DNA from: Candidatus Colwellbacteria bacterium RIFCSPLOWO2_02_FULL_44_20b
Lineage (GTDB): Bacteria > Patescibacteriota > Minisyncoccia > UBA6257 > Colwellbacteraceae
DNA length: 16,323 bases
Direction of reading: 5' to 3'
NCBI GenBank assembly: GCA_001817765.1
Contig: MHIZ01000029.1
Span: forward strand, 1-16,323
Under the pieces are notes generated by a model that did no database searches, was not told the DNA's origin, and saw nothing but the letters and a program-made list of their open reading frames with translations. This document shows, one piece after another, positions 14,658-16,323 of this stretch (position 1 is its first letter; every line of letters starts with the position of its first letter). The position numbers and the translations under genes are program-made.

Positions 14658-14668
14658 CTCGGCATAGT
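14640..14668 (+). promoter_or_regulatory. Candidate promoter of the 188-residue orphan gene
   Basis: TTGACG (14640-14645), an exact 17-base spacer and CATAGT (14663-14668) overlap the end of recR. The predicted start near 14675 gives a leader of about 25 bases containing the SD at 14688-14692. Confidence 0.5.
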
Positions 14669-14678
14669 GTGAGGGCGT

Positions 14679-14699
14679 AACCTAGTCGGAGGTTGTTTT
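14679..14699 (+). promoter_or_regulatory. SD with overlapping small hairpin
   Basis: AACCT (14679-14683) can pair with AGGTT (14690-14694) around AGTCGG, placing the last three bases of the SD GGAGG (14688-14692) in the stem; TTTT follows before ATG 14700. It may moderate translation of the orphan gene or act as a weak terminator for recR read-through. The stem is only 5 bp. Confidence 0.4.
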
Positions 14700-15266
14700 A
14701 TGAGCGTGTTCTTTAGAAAATTCTCTATGAACTACCCTATTTCGCATTCCCATTCTAACGATACAGAGACTGAGACGTCTTTTGATATAGAGACAATTGA
14801 ACTCCGTAGAATTATTGAAAACGTCAGCGTTGAACTCGCGGTACAGAAAGATATTCTTGGATACTGTTGTATGGAACTTATGGGCATTGCCAAACCATTG
14901 CAACAAGCCATTCCATTGATCGATATTGGTGTTCCTGAAGCGATTGATGACTATGTCTATGATCTAGGAGAAAAGTTCTATGAAATATTCGCCCGAAGAG
15001 AGTTGGAAAAAGACGTCGAGGCGGCTTACGTTGTTATCAAACTGAATTTTGAGGTGCCGATGCTTCGACAAACTCCGCAAGGTATCAGAATCCGTCGCTT
15101 TGGCAGTCGAGATGTTATGGTAGCTGCCTATCAAACAATCCAACCCCCGGTAAGAAAAGATATCTTTATTATGACGCCGAGCGCTTCGGAGAATACGATT
15201 CAGACTACTGCCTATTTTACATTACACCTGCTTCAAGAATTTCTTCACGGGTATGTTTCTTATTAA
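14700..15266 (+). CDS. Unknown 188-residue soluble protein
   Basis: I recognise no family. The start at 14700 is well supported by GGAGG seven bases upstream, the clearest SD in the window; ATG 14727 (MNYPISHSHS) is the next alternative. The first 30 residues are polar and probably disordered (SHSHSND, TETET). Residues 32-110 look mostly helical and acidic with a conserved-looking stretch (IELRRIIENVSVELAVQKDI, then CCMELMGIAKPLQQ), and 115-170 appears mixed beta, with a basic patch RIRRFGSRD. There are no transmembrane helices or signal peptide and no nucleotide-binding or metal motif that I can identify. It has its own candidate promoter and shares a terminator with rplU, so it is a single-gene unit. 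Confidence 0.8.
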   Translation: MSVFFRKFSMNYPISHSHSNDTETETSFDIETIELRRIIENVSVELAVQKDILGYCCMELMGIAKPLQQAIPLIDIGVPEAIDDYVYDLGEKFYEIFARRELEKDVEAAYVVIKLNFEVPMLRQTPQGIRIRRFGSRDVMVAAYQTIQPPVRKDIFIMTPSASENTIQTTAYFTLHLLQEFLHGYVSY

Positions 15267-15298
15267 ATAACCGCCTTTTTTATTAGGCGGTTATTTTT
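15266..15298. terminator. Bidirectional terminator between orphan gene and rplU
   Basis: AATAACCGCCT (15266-15276) and AGGCGGTTATT (15285-15295) make a perfect 11 bp stem around an 8-base loop. On the plus strand it runs into five T's; on the minus strand the tract after the stem is weaker (TTATTTAATAAG). The stem also encodes the last codons (Ile-Thr-Ala) and stop of rplU. Confidence 0.9.
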
Positions 15299-15621
15299 AC
15301 GATCTCAACTTCAGTATAGTGCTCACGATTGCTTTTCTTTTTATCAAACCTATTTTTTGAGTGATACCGATAGACGATTTTTCGTTTTGCTCGTCCTTCT
15401 TTTGTTATCTTTGCTTCAACTTTCGCGCCTTTCACGTACGGGGCTCCAATCTGAGGTTTTTCACCACTTACTAAAAGTACCTTATCGAAAACAAAATCAG
15501 AACCGGCCCCCACCTTCGCTGAAGCTCCGGCGGGCAGGTCGGCTATGATTCGATCAACTTTTATCTTTTTTCCGGGGGTAACTTTGTATTGTTTTCCGCC
15601 GGTTTCGATGATTGCGAACAT
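15283..15621 (-). CDS. rplU: 50S ribosomal protein L21
   Basis: L21 (112 aa) is a large-subunit protein binding 23S rRNA. The N-terminus MFAIIETGGKQYKV is diagnostic and is followed by the usual strand pattern (VDRI, VLLVSGE, IGAPYVKGAKVEA). The C-terminal half is Lys/Arg-rich (GRAKRKIVYRYHSKNRFDKK) as expected for rRNA binding. In many bacteria rplU is followed by rpmA (L27); here it is not, since the gene ends in a terminator against a convergent gene. Its promoter lies directly before the ATG and there is no SD. Confidence 0.97.
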   Translation of the reverse strand: MFAIIETGGKQYKVTPGKKIKVDRIIADLPAGASAKVGAGSDFVFDKVLLVSGEKPQIGAPYVKGAKVEAKITKEGRAKRKIVYRYHSKNRFDKKKSNREHYTEVEIVKITA

Positions 15622-15629
15622 TGGAAATA

Positions 15630-15658
15630 AGATTAGCGATATTGCGGTCTTTCGTCAA
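15630..15658 (-). promoter_or_regulatory. Sigma70-type promoter of rplU, likely leaderless
   Basis: The minus strand has TTGACG (15658-15653), a 17-base spacer and TAATCT (15635-15630). Only 8 bases separate the -10 box from ATG 15621, so initiation at the usual distance would fall at or within one or two bases of the start codon. Confidence 0.72.
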
Positions 15659-15669
15659 CCCCGCGAGGT

Positions 15670-15996
15670 TTAGTTGAATGAAACAATATAGAGCGCGAAA
15701 ACAAGCAGGAGGAGCGAGAAAACAAGAGAAACGCTTCCAAGGATGTACGCAAGCGTTGTTTCTTTTTCAATAAGCTCACGACCGATAATCCAATTTATAA
15801 GGAGCACCCCGAGACTCATACCCATAATTTTGTAAAACGTGGCTATTGTTCCTACAAGATCTGCCTTGCCGCCTTTTCCAAAGTGAAATATTAATTCCCC
15901 GCTTATACCTCGTGTATTTAAGTATCCCACGAGAGTCGCGAGAATAAGTGCCACGAAGCTTATTATAAAAAGTGTTGTGAGAGGTTTGGGTTTCAT
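15670..15996 (-). CDS. Small three-helix membrane protein of unknown function
   Basis: From ATG 15996 the product has 108 residues (three more if TTG 16005 is used; the ATG is preferred). It has three hydrophobic helices at about 8-28, 55-75 and 85-107. A short external or cytoplasmic loop (GELIFHFGKGGKADLVGT) joins the first two and a charged one (GRELIEKET) the last two. This pattern resembles small uncharacterised membrane proteins I associate with Parcubacteria, but I cannot name a family or function. The gene lies 21 bases after the small ORF at 16224-16018 and ends 12 bases before the rplU -35 box, so it may share a transcript with the upstream ORF. Confidence 0.7.
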   Translation of the reverse strand: MKPKPLTTLFIISFVALILATLVGYLNTRGISGELIFHFGKGGKADLVGTIATFYKIMGMSLGVLLINWIIGRELIEKETTLAYILGSVSLVFSLLLLVFALYIVSFN

Positions 15997-16017
15997 TGGT
16001 TCCAAGGCGAGGGTTGT

Positions 16018-16224
16018 TTATCTCTTGAATTCGTTTTCTTCTGTTGTAGTATTCTCCCCTTTGTCTATCATAGCCGTTTCAAATCCTGAAACCTTGTTAT
16101 TTTTAAACGTACTTCCTTTACTTTCGTTTAAGATGCCTACACTTCCTTGTCTACTCTCTGAACTTTTCCCTTTATTTATTCTAAAAATAACCTTTAATTT
16201 TTCTATTAGATTTATTCTGATCAT
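16018..16224 (-). CDS. Possible small polar protein (68 aa)
   Basis: An ATG ORF of 68 codons lies between tRNA-Glu and the three-helix protein gene. The first 20 residues are basic (KLKVIFRINKGK). The rest is polar and has a pattern of a single right-handed beta-helix-like turn series: GSTFKNNKVSGFETAMIDKG then NTTTEENEF. I have a general memory of short bacterial proteins with this ending style, but no family can be named. There is no SD, and the upstream sequence is very A+T-rich. Protein-like composition and tight spacing to the next gene favour a real gene; the short length argues for caution. Confidence 0.5.
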   Translation of the reverse strand: MIRINLIEKLKVIFRINKGKSSESRQGSVGILNESKGSTFKNNKVSGFETAMIDKGENTTTEENEFKR

Positions 16225-16250
16225 TTATTTTTTAATTCTTTATTTGACTG

Positions 16251-16322
16251 TAGCCCTAAGGGGGATCGAACCCCTGTTTCCAGGATGAGAACCTGATGTC
16301 CTAGCCACTAGACGATAGGGCC
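16251..16322 (-). tRNA. tRNA-Glu (anticodon CUC)
   Basis: The minus strand gives a full 72-base cloverleaf. The acceptor stem is GGCCCTA with TAGGGCT (G1-T72 wobble) and discriminator A73. The D arm has the tRNA-Glu style GTCTAGTGGCTAGGAC; the anticodon stem TCAGG/CCTGG holds the loop TTCTCAT with CTC at 34-36. A 4-base variable loop follows, and the T arm is AGGGG-TTCGATC-CCCCT. CCA is not encoded. CUC reads only GAG, so a UUC isoacceptor should exist elsewhere in the genome. It ends one base before the window edge. Confidence 0.95.
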
Positions 16323-16323
16323 C

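Noticed and set aside
1..16323. CRISPR arrays, insertion sequences, integrases or phage genes
   Set aside because: No regularly spaced repeats, transposase-like proteins or terminal inverted repeats were seen; the heptamer repeats have no spacers.

Overview
The window looks like a compact bacterial chromosome segment, most likely from a Candidate Phyla Radiation (Patescibacteria, probably Parcubacteria-type) organism. This is an inference from gene content and style: very short or overlapping intergenic spaces, tRNAs without encoded CCA, few Shine-Dalgarno (SD) sequences, a sigma-region-4/HARE-HTH regulator, a two-gene VirD4/TraD-like motor locus and an unknown membrane protein inside the dnaK-dnaJ operon. 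TGA is a stop (dnaK ends with it), so the Gly-TGA code of some CPR groups does not apply.

Layout from the left. The last 30 codons of efp (elongation factor P) run in on the plus strand. A minus-strand operon follows (4146 to 331): a sigma-region-4/HARE-HTH DNA-binding protein, a one-pass membrane protein and a VirD4/TraD-like ATPase, perhaps ending in a small secreted ORF (321-100). Next are tRNA-Lys(UUU), secD and secF on the minus strand, the SecDF part of the protein export machinery. Then comes a heat-shock operon read grpE - dnaK - unknown polytopic membrane protein - dnaJ, closed by a hairpin terminator.

From the divergent region at about 11.25-11.34 kb the plus strand carries cysS - dnaB - recR with 22 and 23 base overlaps: tRNA charging, replicative helicase and recombination repair. 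An unrecognised 188-residue protein with its own promoter and a clear SD follows and converges on rplU (L21) through a shared hairpin terminator. The right end holds a small three-helix membrane protein, a possible 68-residue polar protein and tRNA-Glu(CUC), all on the minus strand.

Points of interest: three good sigma70-type promoters have the -10 box only 8-12 bases before the ATG, implying leaderless or nearly leaderless mRNAs, while the orphan 188-residue gene has an SD partly inside a hairpin; 7-base-period repeats sit in three gaps around the chaperone genes, two directly before dnaK and dnaJ; the VirD4-like system is split at a position that looks like an in-line domain junction; CysRS has Asp where the usual zinc ligand Cys is expected. 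I did not see CRISPR arrays, insertion sequences or phage genes.
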